Counted from the stretch's first letter, positions 9,468 through 18,012 are shown. The stretch is 64,000 nt of DNA from Candidatus Competibacteraceae bacterium (GCA_014879445.1 JACSSC010000022.1:1-64000); one strand, 5' to 3'. Numbers and translations: made by a program. The notes: a model not told the origin generated them from the letters alone.

Positions 9468-9662
9468 ATGCCAAAAATGAAGAGAAATTCCAGCGCCAAA
9501 AAAAGATTCGAAGTTACCGGCTCTGGCAAAATTAAACGTAAACATGCCTACAAAAGGCATATACTCACTAAAAAGTCAACCAAACGTAAACGTGCATTGA
9601 CGCATTTTACATTGGTGAGCAAACCCGATGAAAACAACGTGAAACTCATGTTGTTGAGCTGA
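9468..9662 (+). CDS. rpmI: 50S ribosomal protein bL35
   Basis: A small, very basic ribosomal protein of 64 residues, normal length. It begins [20 protein letters not shown] and continues [17 protein letters not shown], the family signature. It lies between infC and rplT as in most bacteria. The gap before it (9441-9467) has no Shine-Dalgarno and is too short for a complex translational operator. Confidence 0.97.
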   Translation: MPKMKRNSSAKKRFEVTGSGKIKRKHAYKRHILTKKSTKRKRALTHFTLVSKPDENNVKLMLLS

Positions 9663-9696
9663 TAAATTTTTGTTTAATCTTTAATACCAAAGTAAC

Positions 9697-10041
9697 ATGC
9701 CACGTTCGCAAAACAAGGTAGCCTCTAGAGCAAGAAAAAAGAAAGTGCTGAAATTAGCCAAAGGTAGTTTCGGTCGCAGAAAAAACGTGTGGACAGTTGC
9801 GAAGAACTCTGTTGAAAAGGGCTTGGGCTACGCCTACAGAGACAGGAAGGCCAAGAAACGTACGTTCAGGGCCCTCTGGATCCAAAGGATCAATGCAGCT
9901 GCTAGAGAACACGGAATGAGTTATTCCGAATTCATGGGCAAAATTCACCAAAACGGCGTAGAGCTGAATCGCAAAGCACTCGCCGACCTTGCCATGAATA
10001 ATCCTGATGCTTTCAAAGCTATTGCGGAGAAAGTGAAGTAA
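9697..10041 (+). CDS. rplT: 50S ribosomal protein bL20
   Basis: An early-assembly ribosomal protein that binds 23S rRNA, 114 residues, normal length. The motifs [39 protein letters not shown] and [20 protein letters not shown] are diagnostic. It is the last gene of the thrS-infC-rpmI-rplT run and is followed 24 bases later by a strong terminator. In some bacteria bL20 represses its own operon; nothing visible here proves or excludes this. Confidence 0.97.
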   Translation: MPRSQNKVASRARKKKVLKLAKGSFGRRKNVWTVAKNSVEKGLGYAYRDRKAKKRTFRALWIQRINAAAREHGMSYSEFMGKIHQNGVELNRKALADLAMNNPDAFKAIAEKVK

Positions 10042-10065
10042 TTAAACTTATCTGTCTTTTTATCT

Positions 10066-10093
10066 AAGCCATCTCAAATGATGGCTTTTTTTT
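10066..10093 (+). terminator. Rho-independent terminator after rplT
   Basis: AAGCCATC and GATGGCTT form an 8-bp stem with a 6-base loop, followed by a run of eight T. It closes the thrS-infC-rpmI-rplT operon. Confidence 0.85.
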
Positions 10094-10253
10094 GTTCCGT
10101 GATGTTTGATTTATGGATTCTGATTTTGCTGTCAATTTTTATATTTTTTTTAATTTTCAATCGGAATCTTTTTCTTTGATTTCATCAGATTTTTATTGCA
10201 AAATCAATTATTTTTTTCAAGATAGATTGCTTCGCTGTATCTCTGTTTTTTTT

Positions 10254-10261
10254 TAAGTTTG
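10254..10261 (+). promoter_or_regulatory. -7 element (TAAGTTTG) for proline dehydrogenase
   Basis: TAAGTTTG matches TAnnTTTG and ends 7 bases before the ATG at 10269, implying a leaderless or nearly leaderless mRNA. A TTG at 10227-10229 is a poorly spaced -33 candidate. The rest of the 10094-10253 gap is T-rich with no other feature seen. Confidence 0.45.
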
Positions 10262-10268
10262 TGCCCTT

Positions 10269-11435
10269 ATGGAAGTATCATTTAGCAACACCGAAATTGC
10301 ATTTCAAACACGTACCAATCAGGATTTGAAATGGGCGCATCGTTTGTTTAAAGTTATGGCATCGCCTTTTATGGTAAACATAGGGAAATGGGGCGCCAGC
10401 GTTGCCTTTGCTCTTCGACTACCGGTAGAAGGCATGATTCGCAAAACCCTTTATCGTCATTTTGTGGGCGGTGATGATATTTCTACCTGCGAAACTACAA
10501 TAGCAACCCTCTGGAATCATAGAATAGGAACCATTCTTGATTATTCGGTTGAAGGGAAAGAGAATGACAGCAGCTTCGATGCATCACTGGATGAGATATT
10601 GCGTACTTTTGATAAGGCAAAAGGTGATGAGCGTATTCCATTTTGCGTGTTTAAGATGACCGGATTTGCCCGTCAGAAGCTTCTTGAAAAAGTAAGTAGT
10701 CAAACGGCTTTGACAGAAGATGAAACGGCAGAGTGGGAACGCGTTAAAAACCGGGTATTGCAAATCTGTCAGCGCGCCTTCGACTACCAGCAGCCCGTAT
10801 TTATTGATGCTGAAGAAACTTGGTTGCAGCCGGCCATTGATCAGTTGGCCGAAGAAATGATGTTTAAATTTAATCATTCCGAAATTATAGTTTTTACAAC
10901 ACTTCAACTCTACAGGCATGACCGACTTGATTATTTGCGTAATCTGCACAGGCGTGCCTGTGAAAAAAATGTTAGAATTGGCGTAAAATTGGTTCGCGGA
11001 GCATACATGGAGAAAGAGCGTGAACGAGCAGCTCAATATCATTATCCAGACCCTATTCAGCCCGATAAATCAGCAACCGACCGTGATTATAACGCCTGTC
11101 TGCAATATTGTATTGAGCATATACACGAAATTGCAGTATGTGCCGGTACTCACAATGAAGAAAGCAGCTATACCCTCATATCACTTTTGAAAGAACACGG
11201 ACTGCCAAACAACCATTCGCATGTATATTTCTCACAATTGCTTGGTATGGGAGACCACATCAGTTATAACTTAGCTAATGCCGGCTATCTTGTGGTTAAG
11301 TATGTGCCCTATGGCCCTGTTAGGGAAGTAACGCCTTATCTGATGCGCAGAGCTGAAGAAAATACTGCCATGCGTGGGCAAACAGGCCGCGAATTGGCCT
11401 TGATAACGGCAGAGTTGCAAAGACGAAAAATATGA
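10269..11435 (+). CDS. Proline dehydrogenase (monofunctional)
   Basis: Oxidises proline to pyrroline-5-carboxylate with FAD, passing electrons to the respiratory chain at the membrane. At 388 residues it has the size of monofunctional enzymes; there is no aldehyde dehydrogenase domain. The beta/alpha barrel carries recognisable strands: FCVFKMTGFARQKLLEKV, PVFIDAEETWLQPAID, RIGVKLVRGAYMEKERERA, CAGTHNEESS and, near the end, YLVVKYVPYGPVREVTPYL followed by MRRAEENTAMRGQ with the substrate-binding Arg pair. No pyrroline-5-carboxylate dehydrogenase is adjacent. It probably has its own promoter just before the ATG. Confidence 0.95.
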   Translation: MEVSFSNTEIAFQTRTNQDLKWAHRLFKVMASPFMVNIGKWGASVAFALRLPVEGMIRKTLYRHFVGGDDISTCETTIATLWNHRIGTILDYSVEGKENDSSFDASLDEILRTFDKAKGDERIPFCVFKMTGFARQKLLEKVSSQTALTEDETAEWERVKNRVLQICQRAFDYQQPVFIDAEETWLQPAIDQLAEEMMFKFNHSEIIVFTTLQLYRHDRLDYLRNLHRRACEKNVRIGVKLVRGAYMEKERERAAQYHYPDPIQPDKSATDRDYNACLQYCIEHIHEIAVCAGTHNEESSYTLISLLKEHGLPNNHSHVYFSQLLGMGDHISYNLANAGYLVVKYVPYGPVREVTPYLMRRAEENTAMRGQTGRELALITAELQRRKI

Positions 11436-11516
11436 GATTGATTCCCTTTAAATACAAGCAACCTTTCATCCGGTTATTTGTTAATTACTAAATTCGCCTA
11501 AAAATATTTGAATATC

Positions 11517-13343
11517 ATGTTGACGTTAGAAAGTGCAGTTATCAAATTTGCCGGAGATTCGGGTGATGGCATGCAGTTGGTCGGTTCTTTGTTTACCGAT
11601 ACTACAGCCATTTTGGGAAATGACATTGCTACCTTTCCTGATTTTCCATCCGAAATTCGAGCACCTCAAGGCACAGTAGCCGGCGTGTCGGGCTTTCAGA
11701 TTCATTTCGGCACTTCAGGTGTACATAGCCCCGGCGATGCAGCCGATGTGTTAGTGGCAATGAATCCCGCTGCCCTTAAAGCCAACCTTCACACTCTCAA
11801 ACCCTCATGTTTGATTATTATTGATGCTGATTCCTTTTCACGCAAAGATTTAGATAAGGCCGGTTTTGAAACCAATCCGCTCGACGACCATACTTTACAC
11901 GGTCATAAACTGATTCCAGCTCCAATTACATCTTTAACCAAATCAAGCATTGCTGATTTAGGCCTGGATAACAAATCAGCCGAGCGGTGTAAAAATATGT
12001 TTACCCTCGGCATGATTTTCTGGCTTTTTTCTGAACCACTAGATACAACGATTGAGTTTTTTGAGCAGAAATTCAAAAAACAACCCTCATTAGCCCAGGC
12101 CAACATCAAAGCATTGAAGGCAGGTCACCATTATGCCCTTACTATCGAAGCAATATTGCCGCATTTTTCGGTTTTGCCTGCTCAAAAAAAACCGGGTATT
12201 TATCGAAATATCAATGGTAATCAGGCCACGGCTTGGGGATTGATGGCTGCCGCTCAAAAAGTAGGTAGAGATTTGTTTTTGGGCTCTTATCCCATAACAC
12301 CTGCTACTGATATTATGCAAGAACTGACCCGTCATAAATGGGCAGGTGTAAAAGTTTTTCAAGCCGAAGACGAAATTGCAGGAATTTGTTCGGCTATTGG
12401 TGCTTCATTTGCAGGTGATGTGGCGGTTACTACAACTTCGGGGCCAGGTATGGCGCTAAAAACTGAAGCACTGGGGCTAGCTGTAATGACGGAATTGCCA
12501 TTGGTTATTGTGAATGTGCAGCGCGGTGGCCCATCAACTGGACTTCCTACCAAAACAGAGCAGAGTGATCTGTTGCAGGCCGTCTGGGGCAGAAACGGGG
12601 AAAGTCCTATTGTCGTGTTGGCTGCCAGTACGCCAGGCAATTGTTTTGATATGGCTTTCGAAGCCGTTAAAATTGCTGTAGAACACATGACACCTGTAAT
12701 CCTCCTTACTGAATCATACATCGCCAATGGCGCTGAGCCATGGAAAATAAAAAAACCCGATGAACTGCCTAATATTCAAGTTAACTCGTTGAATGATCCT
12801 AATCCTAACTGGCGACCTTATCTTCGTGATGATCAAACATTGGCTCGAAAATGGGTGATTCCAGGAACACCCCAACTGCAACATCGCATCGGCGGTTTGG
12901 AGAAAGATGATTGCACCGGATGTGTGTCCCACAATCCGCAAAACCATGAATTTATGGTTGGAATTCGCCAAAATAAAGTTAATCTAGTAACAAAAGATAT
13001 CCCTTTGCAGCGAGTTAAAGGCAAAAATGCAAATAAGCTTTTAGTGGTTGGTTGGGGCGGACAATTCGGAATTTTGTTTGGCGCTGTAAGTGATTTGCAA
13101 AAGGAAGGTAAGAACATTGCTTTTACGCATTTCAATTATATCCATCCCCTACCATCTAATACCGCAGATATTTTTGCACAGTTCGATATGATTTTGGTTT
13201 GCGAACTCAATAACGGCCAGTTTGCCAAGTATCTGCGTGCAACATTACCACAGTTTACATATCATCAATTTAATAAAATTCAGGGATTGCCATTTATGGT
13301 GTCGGAACTGAAGGATAAATTCAATCAAATACTCGAAAGCTAA
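11517..13343 (+). CDS. korA: 2-oxoacid:ferredoxin oxidoreductase, fused gamma-alpha subunit
   Basis: Part of a complex that oxidatively decarboxylates a 2-oxoacid, most likely 2-oxoglutarate, to the acyl-CoA and reduces ferredoxin. It is 608 residues from the ATG at 11517; a TTG at 11508 is also possible. The N-terminal 190 residues are the gamma (catalytic accessory) domain, beginning VIKFAGDSGDGMQLVGSLF. From about 220 the alpha pyrimidine-binding domain follows, with LFLGSYPITPATDIMQELTR, FQAEDEIAGICSAIGASFAG, TTTSGPGMAL and RGGPSTGLPTKTEQSDLLQA. The gamma-alpha fusion is typical of the KorA form. Its stop overlaps the korB start (TAATG), so the two are translationally coupled. Substrate choice is inferred from the family. 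Confidence 0.93.
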   Translation: MLTLESAVIKFAGDSGDGMQLVGSLFTDTTAILGNDIATFPDFPSEIRAPQGTVAGVSGFQIHFGTSGVHSPGDAADVLVAMNPAALKANLHTLKPSCLIIIDADSFSRKDLDKAGFETNPLDDHTLHGHKLIPAPITSLTKSSIADLGLDNKSAERCKNMFTLGMIFWLFSEPLDTTIEFFEQKFKKQPSLAQANIKALKAGHHYALTIEAILPHFSVLPAQKKPGIYRNINGNQATAWGLMAAAQKVGRDLFLGSYPITPATDIMQELTRHKWAGVKVFQAEDEIAGICSAIGASFAGDVAVTTTSGPGMALKTEALGLAVMTELPLVIVNVQRGGPSTGLPTKTEQSDLLQAVWGRNGESPIVVLAASTPGNCFDMAFEAVKIAVEHMTPVILLTESYIANGAEPWKIKKPDELPNIQVNSLNDPNPNWRPYLRDDQTLARKWVIPGTPQLQHRIGGLEKDDCTGCVSHNPQNHEFMVGIRQNKVNLVTKDIPLQRVKGKNANKLLVVGWGGQFGILFGAVSDLQKEGKNIAFTHFNYIHPLPSNTADIFAQFDMILVCELNNGQFAKYLRATLPQFTYHQFNKIQGLPFMVSELKDKFNQILES

Positions 13344-14359
13344 TGGAGATACAACTTATGCGCAAACCTAAAGATTATGCCAGCGACCAAGAAGTGAAAT
13401 GGTGCCCAGGATGTGGTGACTACGCCATTCTGAATGCCGTTCAGCGCGCTTTAGCTGAGTTGAATATAGATAAAAAAGATGTAGTGTTTGTTTCAGGAAT
13501 TGGTTGCTCGTCGCGATTCCCTTATTACATGGATACATACGGTTTTCATACCATTCATGGCAGAGCTGCAGCTGTAGCAACAGGTGTTAAGTTGGCCAAT
13601 CCTGCTCTTAGCGTTTGGATTGTATCTGGTGATGGCGACTCGCTGGCCATCGGGGGAAATCACTTTATTCATGCCATACGCCGTAATCTGAATATGAATC
13701 TGATTGTATTTAATAACCAGATTTATGGTCTCACCAAAGGACAGTTTTCGCCTACTTCCGAACGAGGTAAAATCACCAAGTCATCACCTCACGGCACCCT
13801 CGAAACGCCTTTTAATACAGGAGAATTGGCTCTAGGTGCTAAAAGTACTTTCTTTGCCCGTGTACCGGATACTGATATTAAACTTATGACACAAGTAATG
13901 ATTGAAGCTGAAAATCATAATGGATTCTCGCTTGTGGAAGTGTACCAAAATTGCGTTATCTTCAATGATAAAGCACATGCAGCTATTACGGCTAAAGAAA
14001 ATAAAGCAAATGCTCAATTGATACTAGAACATGGCAAACCTATGCTTTTTGGCCTTGATAATCAGTTTGGAATTCGTCTGAATGGCTTGGAATTGGAAGT
14101 GGTGAAATTAGGTGAAAATGACATTACCATCAACGATATTTTAGTGCATGATGCATATACCCCTTCATCGGCCTTACATTATATGTTAATTCAAATGAGT
14201 GCTCCCGATTTTCCGGTTGCTATGGGAGTGATTCGCAATGTGTCAGGCCCAGTATTTGACCAAGATCTTCACCAACAAATTGAGCATCAAAAACAAAGCA
14301 GTAAATTTAACTCTTTGAACGAATTGTTTTTATCTGGTAATACTTTTAATATTCAATAA
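13343..14359 (+). CDS. korB: 2-oxoacid:ferredoxin oxidoreductase, beta subunit
   Basis: The thiamine-pyrophosphate subunit of the same complex as the preceding gene, 338 residues. Cluster and cofactor features are visible: CPGCGDYAIL (Cys21, Cys24), GIGCSSR (Cys55) and the TPP motif GDGDSLAIGGNHFIHAIRRN (about 97-115). The loop FNNQIYGLTKGQFSPTSERG is typical of KorB. The 4Fe-4S cluster held by the Cys residues would need an assembly system such as the suf operon at 30-36 kb. Pyruvate- or indolepyruvate-specific homologues are alternatives, but the two-subunit layout with a gamma-alpha fusion favours 2-oxoglutarate. Confidence 0.94.
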   Translation: MEIQLMRKPKDYASDQEVKWCPGCGDYAILNAVQRALAELNIDKKDVVFVSGIGCSSRFPYYMDTYGFHTIHGRAAAVATGVKLANPALSVWIVSGDGDSLAIGGNHFIHAIRRNLNMNLIVFNNQIYGLTKGQFSPTSERGKITKSSPHGTLETPFNTGELALGAKSTFFARVPDTDIKLMTQVMIEAENHNGFSLVEVYQNCVIFNDKAHAAITAKENKANAQLILEHGKPMLFGLDNQFGIRLNGLELEVVKLGENDITINDILVHDAYTPSSALHYMLIQMSAPDFPVAMGVIRNVSGPVFDQDLHQQIEHQKQSSKFNSLNELFLSGNTFNIQ

Positions 14360-14366
14360 ATGAACA

Positions 14367-14386
14367 TACAGAACTTCGTTTCTGTA
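14367..14386 (+). other. Hairpin with UUCG loop after korB
   Basis: TACAGAA and TTCTGTA flank C-TTCG-T. There is no following T-run, so this is probably an mRNA-end stabilising or pausing hairpin rather than a terminator. Confidence 0.4.
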
Positions 14387-14601
14387 CCTATATGTCAAAT
14401 CCAGAGTAATTGGAAAGAACTTAATAACCTGAGTCCAACACATCAATTGCAATGAATTTAGTCCAAATCTCTTGCTTATTTTGCCTGTATGTAGGCCGGT
14501 TTATTTTATAAATACACCTAAAACTTATTAACAATATGCAACAAAATCACTGGCGAAGCGTTTGCTCAACCATACTTCCTTTTCAAACTTGGGTTCTGAG
14601 A

Positions 14602-14650
14602 ATGCGGATACCACCACAATAGCCACGGTGTATCCGCGTTTTCTTTTTCA
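14602..14650 (+). terminator. Rho-independent terminator 240 bases after korB
   Basis: GCGGATAC (14604-14611) and GTATCCGC (14630-14637) form a stem that extends with weaker pairs at the base, followed by TTTTCTTTTT. The T-tract is only on the plus side, so it serves transcripts coming from korAB or from the gap itself. Confidence 0.7.
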
Positions 14651-14660
14651 TATTATCTTA

Positions 14661-15632
14661 TCACCAACCCAAAATGTAGGCAAAAATTAATGGAGCAACA
14701 ATGGTAGCATCGCTTTCTATTACATATTTAGGCGTTTCAATGCCCAATTTTCCCCATGTTATTTTTTCGTTAGGTACAGCACCGCTATAGCTGCCATACG
14801 AGGTAGTTGAGTCGGATATTTGACAAAAATATGCCCAAAATGGAATATCATGCATTTCCATATCTTGATAAAGCATGGGAACAACACAAATTGGAAAATC
14901 GCCTGCAATGCCACCACCTATCTGGAAAAAACCTACTCCTTTACCTCTACAATTATGAGTGTACCAGTCGGCTAACCACATCATATATTCTATACCACTT
15001 TTCATGGTGGTGGGTTTGAATTCGCCTTTTATGCAATAAGAAGCAAAGATGTTGCCCATGGTGCTGTCTTCCCAACCAGGCACGATGATGGGTACGTTTT
15101 TCTCGGCTGCAGCTACCATCCAACTGTCGCTTGGATCAATTTCATAATACTGCTTCAGAACGCCTGAATTGATTAATTGATACATGAATTCGTGAGGGAA
15201 AAAGCGTTGATTGGATTTATCAGCATCGTTCCAAATTTGAAAAAGATGTTTTTGCAAACGCCTGAAGGCCTCTTCTTCGGGTATGCAGGTGTCAGTTACA
15301 CGGTTGTAATGGTTTTCAAGTAAATCCCATTCGTCTTGAGGGCTTAAATCACGGTAATGGGGCACACGTTTGTATGAGTTGTGAGCTACTAAATTCATGA
15401 TATCCTCTTCTAAGTTTGCACCGGTGCATGAAATGATATGCACTTTGTCCTGACGAATCATTTCAGCAAGCGATTTGCCTAATTCTGCGGTACTCATGGC
15501 ACCGGCAAGTGTTATCATCATTTTGCCATTATCAAGCAAATGTGCTTCGTATCCTTTGGCTGCATCAACCAATGCTGCCGAGTTAAAGTGCAGGTAGTGT
15601 TTCTGAATGAATGATGATATGGGACCTTTCAT
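14661..15632 (-). CDS. Deoxyhypusine-synthase-like protein (polyamine pathway)
   Basis: A 323-residue NAD-dependent aminobutyl-transferase homologue. The family motifs are clear: ISCTGANLEED, GIEYMMWLADW, GFFQIGGGIAGDFPI, and SGAVPNEKITWGKL. Lys295 in the last motif aligns with the catalytic Lys of eukaryotic deoxyhypusine synthase. Bacteria lack eIF5A, so deoxyhypusine is not the expected product; bacterial homologues are associated with polyamine synthesis such as homospermidine. The ATG at 15632 is chosen because residues upstream in the open frame overlap the agmatinase gene and are not conserved-looking. It follows agmatinase after 5 bases, which supports a joint role starting from agmatine or putrescine. 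The exact product is not determined. Confidence 0.88.
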   Translation of the reverse strand: MKGPISSFIQKHYLHFNSAALVDAAKGYEAHLLDNGKMMITLAGAMSTAELGKSLAEMIRQDKVHIISCTGANLEEDIMNLVAHNSYKRVPHYRDLSPQDEWDLLENHYNRVTDTCIPEEEAFRRLQKHLFQIWNDADKSNQRFFPHEFMYQLINSGVLKQYYEIDPSDSWMVAAAEKNVPIIVPGWEDSTMGNIFASYCIKGEFKPTTMKSGIEYMMWLADWYTHNCRGKGVGFFQIGGGIAGDFPICVVPMLYQDMEMHDIPFWAYFCQISDSTTSYGSYSGAVPNEKITWGKLGIETPKYVIESDATIVAPLIFAYILGW

Positions 15633-15637
15633 AATGT

Positions 15638-16711
15638 TTATCTTTTTGGTTTCTTTATTGTTTTCTGTGTTTTTGTATTGATTAATAGTTGATTGGCGAT
15701 TTGATAAATGAGTCGTGCACCTGTATTTGCATCCCATTCGTCACTACGAGGCGATACCTCTACCACATCAAATCCTATAATCTGTTTCCCGCTCTTTCTG
15801 ATTTTTTTAATGAGATACAGGGCTTCATAAAACTCTAACCCTCCTGGTACAGGTGTGCCGGTTCCAGGGCAAAGTTTGGGGTCTAATCCATCAATGTCAA
15901 ATGTAATGTAAACCTTGTCGGTGAGATTGGCAATAATTTTATCGGTAATCTGATGCCAGGGTATCCCACTGTATTGTTCATTTTTTATATTCTCGTCAGT
16001 AAAGAGTACAATTCTTCCTTTCGATTGATCAATGATTTTTTGTTCGGCCTGACACCAGTCGCGAATCCCAACTTGAACAATACGTTTAATGTTTTTGATA
16101 GGTAAAGTATTATATATAATACTGGCATGACTGTAGGTGAAATTTTCGTAGGCCTGACGCAAATCTGCATGAGCATCAATGTGCAATATACTGAAGGTTT
16201 CTTTCTCGGCTAATGCTTTGATTAGACCTAATGGCGTGGAGTGGTCGCCACCAATCAATGCTACTTTTTTTCCTGTTTGAAGCAATGTCGTTGCTTGTGT
16301 TTGTACCCAGTTGTTCATGAACGCACACTCCGCATTGATATATGCGAGCATTTGTTTGTATTTATCACTTTGAATTTTATCTGGTTCTTTAGTCAGCACG
16401 TCTATATACTCCTGGGCATATTTTCTAGCTTTTTTTCCTCGTTTTTTTAATTCTATAGGTGTGGAAAGCATGAAGATTTTATGATCCCATGCTTGAGCTA
16501 CATCTTGCAAAAATAAATCAACCTGTGCGCTGGCACGTCGTATAGCGTCTGGACCTTTGGCTGTGCCGGCTGCGTAGCTGACAGTTACATCCCATGGTAC
16601 TGGAATCAAAACCAGGGCGGCTTCTTCGAGTGTGTATGGAAGCCCAAAAATCCCGCTTTCAGCACTAGCAGGTGCATCTGGGTTAAAATCGAGTTTTTGT
16701 TTTGATGCCAT
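15638..16711 (-). CDS. Agmatinase / arginase-family ureohydrolase
   Basis: Hydrolyses a guanidino compound, most likely agmatine to putrescine and urea, using two Mn ions. From the ATG at 16711 it has 357 residues. All metal-ligand motifs are intact: GGDHS (His157), DAHAD (Asp179, His181, Asp183) and TFDIDGLDP (Asp272, Asp274), with GFDVVEVSPRSD near 313-324. It is somewhat longer than typical agmatinases because of an insert around 85-135. It heads a two-gene operon with the deoxyhypusine-synthase-like gene. No arginine decarboxylase is adjacent; agmatine supply must come from elsewhere. Arginase or formimidoylglutamase activity cannot be excluded from sequence alone. Confidence 0.88.
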   Translation of the reverse strand: MASKQKLDFNPDAPASAESGIFGLPYTLEEAALVLIPVPWDVTVSYAAGTAKGPDAIRRASAQVDLFLQDVAQAWDHKIFMLSTPIELKKRGKKARKYAQEYIDVLTKEPDKIQSDKYKQMLAYINAECAFMNNWVQTQATTLLQTGKKVALIGGDHSTPLGLIKALAEKETFSILHIDAHADLRQAYENFTYSHASIIYNTLPIKNIKRIVQVGIRDWCQAEQKIIDQSKGRIVLFTDENIKNEQYSGIPWHQITDKIIANLTDKVYITFDIDGLDPKLCPGTGTPVPGGLEFYEALYLIKKIRKSGKQIIGFDVVEVSPRSDEWDANTGARLIYQIANQLLINTKTQKTIKKPKR

Positions 16712-16727
16712 TTCTTGAATTTGATGG

Positions 16728-16735
16728 CAAAGATA
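16728..16735 (-). promoter_or_regulatory. -7 element (TATCTTTG) for the agmatinase operon
   Basis: On the minus strand this reads TATCTTTG, an exact TAnnTTTG match, 16 bases before the ATG at 16711. It suggests that the agmatinase and its partner are transcribed independently of the SIS-domain gene upstream. Confidence 0.5.
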
Positions 16736-16767
16736 CAATTTACTATTACAGGAAAAGCCGAAGAAGT

Positions 16768-17367
16768 TTATTGAATCCGTTGGTCGTATTGTTCTCCCAT
16801 ACTGGATGATTGATGCAAATGATTCATCATTTCTTTTTTTATGATGTTGAATACAACCATATGCACGTCTTCAGCAATTTCCATATCCATGGCTTTGGCA
16901 TGAATAACTATATCAGCCATGCGACTGATTTCTCCTCCTTTATAACCACAAAATGCAATCGTCTGTACACCTAAATCTTTTGCATATTGCAGACCCTTTA
17001 CTACATTTCTGCTATTACCGCTCCCCGAAATACCTATAACCAGATCGTGAGGATGTAAAAAGTTTTTTAACGGCTCAATAAAGATATCATCCCATCCAAT
17101 ATCATTTGCAATGGCCATCATGGAAGGAATGTTGTCATTTAAACATATTACTTTGAACCTTTTTTTTAGTCCATATGAAGCTCCTTTCAGAAAATCTCCG
17201 GCGGCGTGTGATGCTGTTGCGCCACTTCCTCCATTGCCAAAGATGTAGATGGTTGCATCTTCGTTATGTACTCTAAAAAATGCCTGAATTGCTTGTCCTA
17301 CCTGATTGCTGTCGAGTGAATCAAGGGTTTCTTTGAGCAACTGTATGTATGATTGTTGTATTTGCAT
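16768..17367 (-). CDS. SIS-domain phosphosugar isomerase (GmhA-like)
   Basis: A 199-residue single-SIS-domain protein. It resembles sedoheptulose-7-phosphate isomerase (GmhA), which starts the ADP-heptose branch of lipopolysaccharide core synthesis. Motifs seen are IYIFGNGGSGATASHAAGDF (about 40-58), DLVIGISGSGNSRNVVKGL (about 108-126) and a final MEIAEDVHMVVFNIIKKEMM helix. No heptose kinase or epimerase is next to it, so it could be a related phosphosugar isomerase instead. It has its own -7 element. Confidence 0.85.
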   Translation of the reverse strand: MQIQQSYIQLLKETLDSLDSNQVGQAIQAFFRVHNEDATIYIFGNGGSGATASHAAGDFLKGASYGLKKRFKVICLNDNIPSMMAIANDIGWDDIFIEPLKNFLHPHDLVIGISGSGNSRNVVKGLQYAKDLGVQTIAFCGYKGGEISRMADIVIHAKAMDMEIAEDVHMVVFNIIKKEMMNHLHQSSSMGEQYDQRIQ

Positions 17368-17384
17368 ATATTGGCATTAATGTA

Positions 17385-17392
17385 CAAAGATA
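17385..17392 (-). promoter_or_regulatory. -7 element (TATCTTTG) for the SIS-domain gene
   Basis: On the minus strand this reads TATCTTTG, 17 bases upstream of the ATG at 17367. No clear -33 partner. Confidence 0.45.
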
Positions 17393-17418
17393 GGAAGATT
17401 GACCTTTGTTTTGTTAGA

Positions 17419-18012
17419 TTATCTACAATGGTTGATAATGTTATGATGTATAGAAACAACTTGCCTGATTAAGGGTTGTGACCCGTCATTATGAATAATG
17501 TAATCGGCGTTTGCTATTTTTTCGTCTTCTGGCATTTGAACATTCATGCGCATCCTCACATCGTTAGGGCTAATTCCATCGCGCTGTACTACACGTCTGA
17601 TACGTTCTTCTTCTGGTGCAGTTACTACAATCACACGAAAACAATCTGCATGACTTCCTGATTCAAATAAAATGGCAGCTTCACGAATGCAATATAATGC
17701 CTCTCTAACGTATTCGGTCTTCCATTGCTCATATCGCTCGGCAACTAAAGGATGAATGTAGGTGTTGATGGCAGCTAGTTTTTGGGGATATGCAAAAAGA
17801 ATATCGGCTAATGCTTTTCTATTGAGTGTGCCATCTGAATGGCATATGGGCATGCCTGCAATCTGTTCTACTTTGGCTAATACATCCGGATCTGAATAAA
17901 GTTTTTTTGCTTCGGTGTCGGCATAGAAAACGGGTACACTTAGCGCTTCAAAAATATGGCAAACGGTTGTTTTTCCGCTACCAATCCCACCTGTCAATCC
18001 CACTGTTTTCAT
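17419..18012 (-). CDS. coaE: Dephospho-CoA kinase
   Basis: Phosphorylates the ribose of dephospho-CoA in the last step of coenzyme A synthesis. It is 197 residues, the usual length. The P-loop GLTGGIGSGKTTVC sits at the N-terminus, then YADTEAKKLY in the substrate lid region, [17 protein letters not shown], and AAILFESGSHADC as typical of the family. Its ATG overlaps the TGA of the upstream YbbR-like gene by four bases (ATGA), giving translational coupling. It is the last gene of the nusB-DUF1573-yajC-cdaR-like-coaE run. Confidence 0.96.
   Translation of the reverse strand: MKTVGLTGGIGSGKTTVCHIFEALSVPVFYADTEAKKLYSDPDVLAKVEQIAGMPICHSDGTLNRKALADILFAYPQKLAAINTYIHPLVAERYEQWKTEYVREALYCIREAAILFESGSHADCFRVIVVTAPEEERIRRVVQRDGISPNDVRMRMNVQMPEDEKIANADYIIHNDGSQPLIRQVVSIHHNIINHCR

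Larger units (their letters stand above)
14360..14660 (+). other. 301-base gap: korB 3' region or candidate small RNA
   Basis: No protein-like frame is seen. The gap holds a UUCG-capped hairpin straight after korB (14367-14386) and a strong terminator (14602-14650). The 215 bases between them are unexplained and could be a long korAB 3' untranslated region or a separate small RNA. No exact TAnnTTTG promoter is found in the gap, so a separate RNA gene is only a possibility. Confidence 0.3.

Noticed and set aside
10042-10268. Possible small RNA after rplT, where the Bacteroidales-1 RNA (a proposed 6S RNA) is often found in relatives
   Set aside because: After the terminator the gap is only T-rich sequence plus the next gene's promoter; no structured RNA is visible.
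12359-12727. A 122-codon open frame on the minus strand inside korA
   Set aside because: It lies entirely antisense to a strongly conserved gene and shows no domain or signal peptide; it is a shadow of korA codon usage.
14661-15632. Annotation as true deoxyhypusine synthase
   Set aside because: Its protein substrate eIF5A does not exist in bacteria; only the fold and catalytic Lys are shared.
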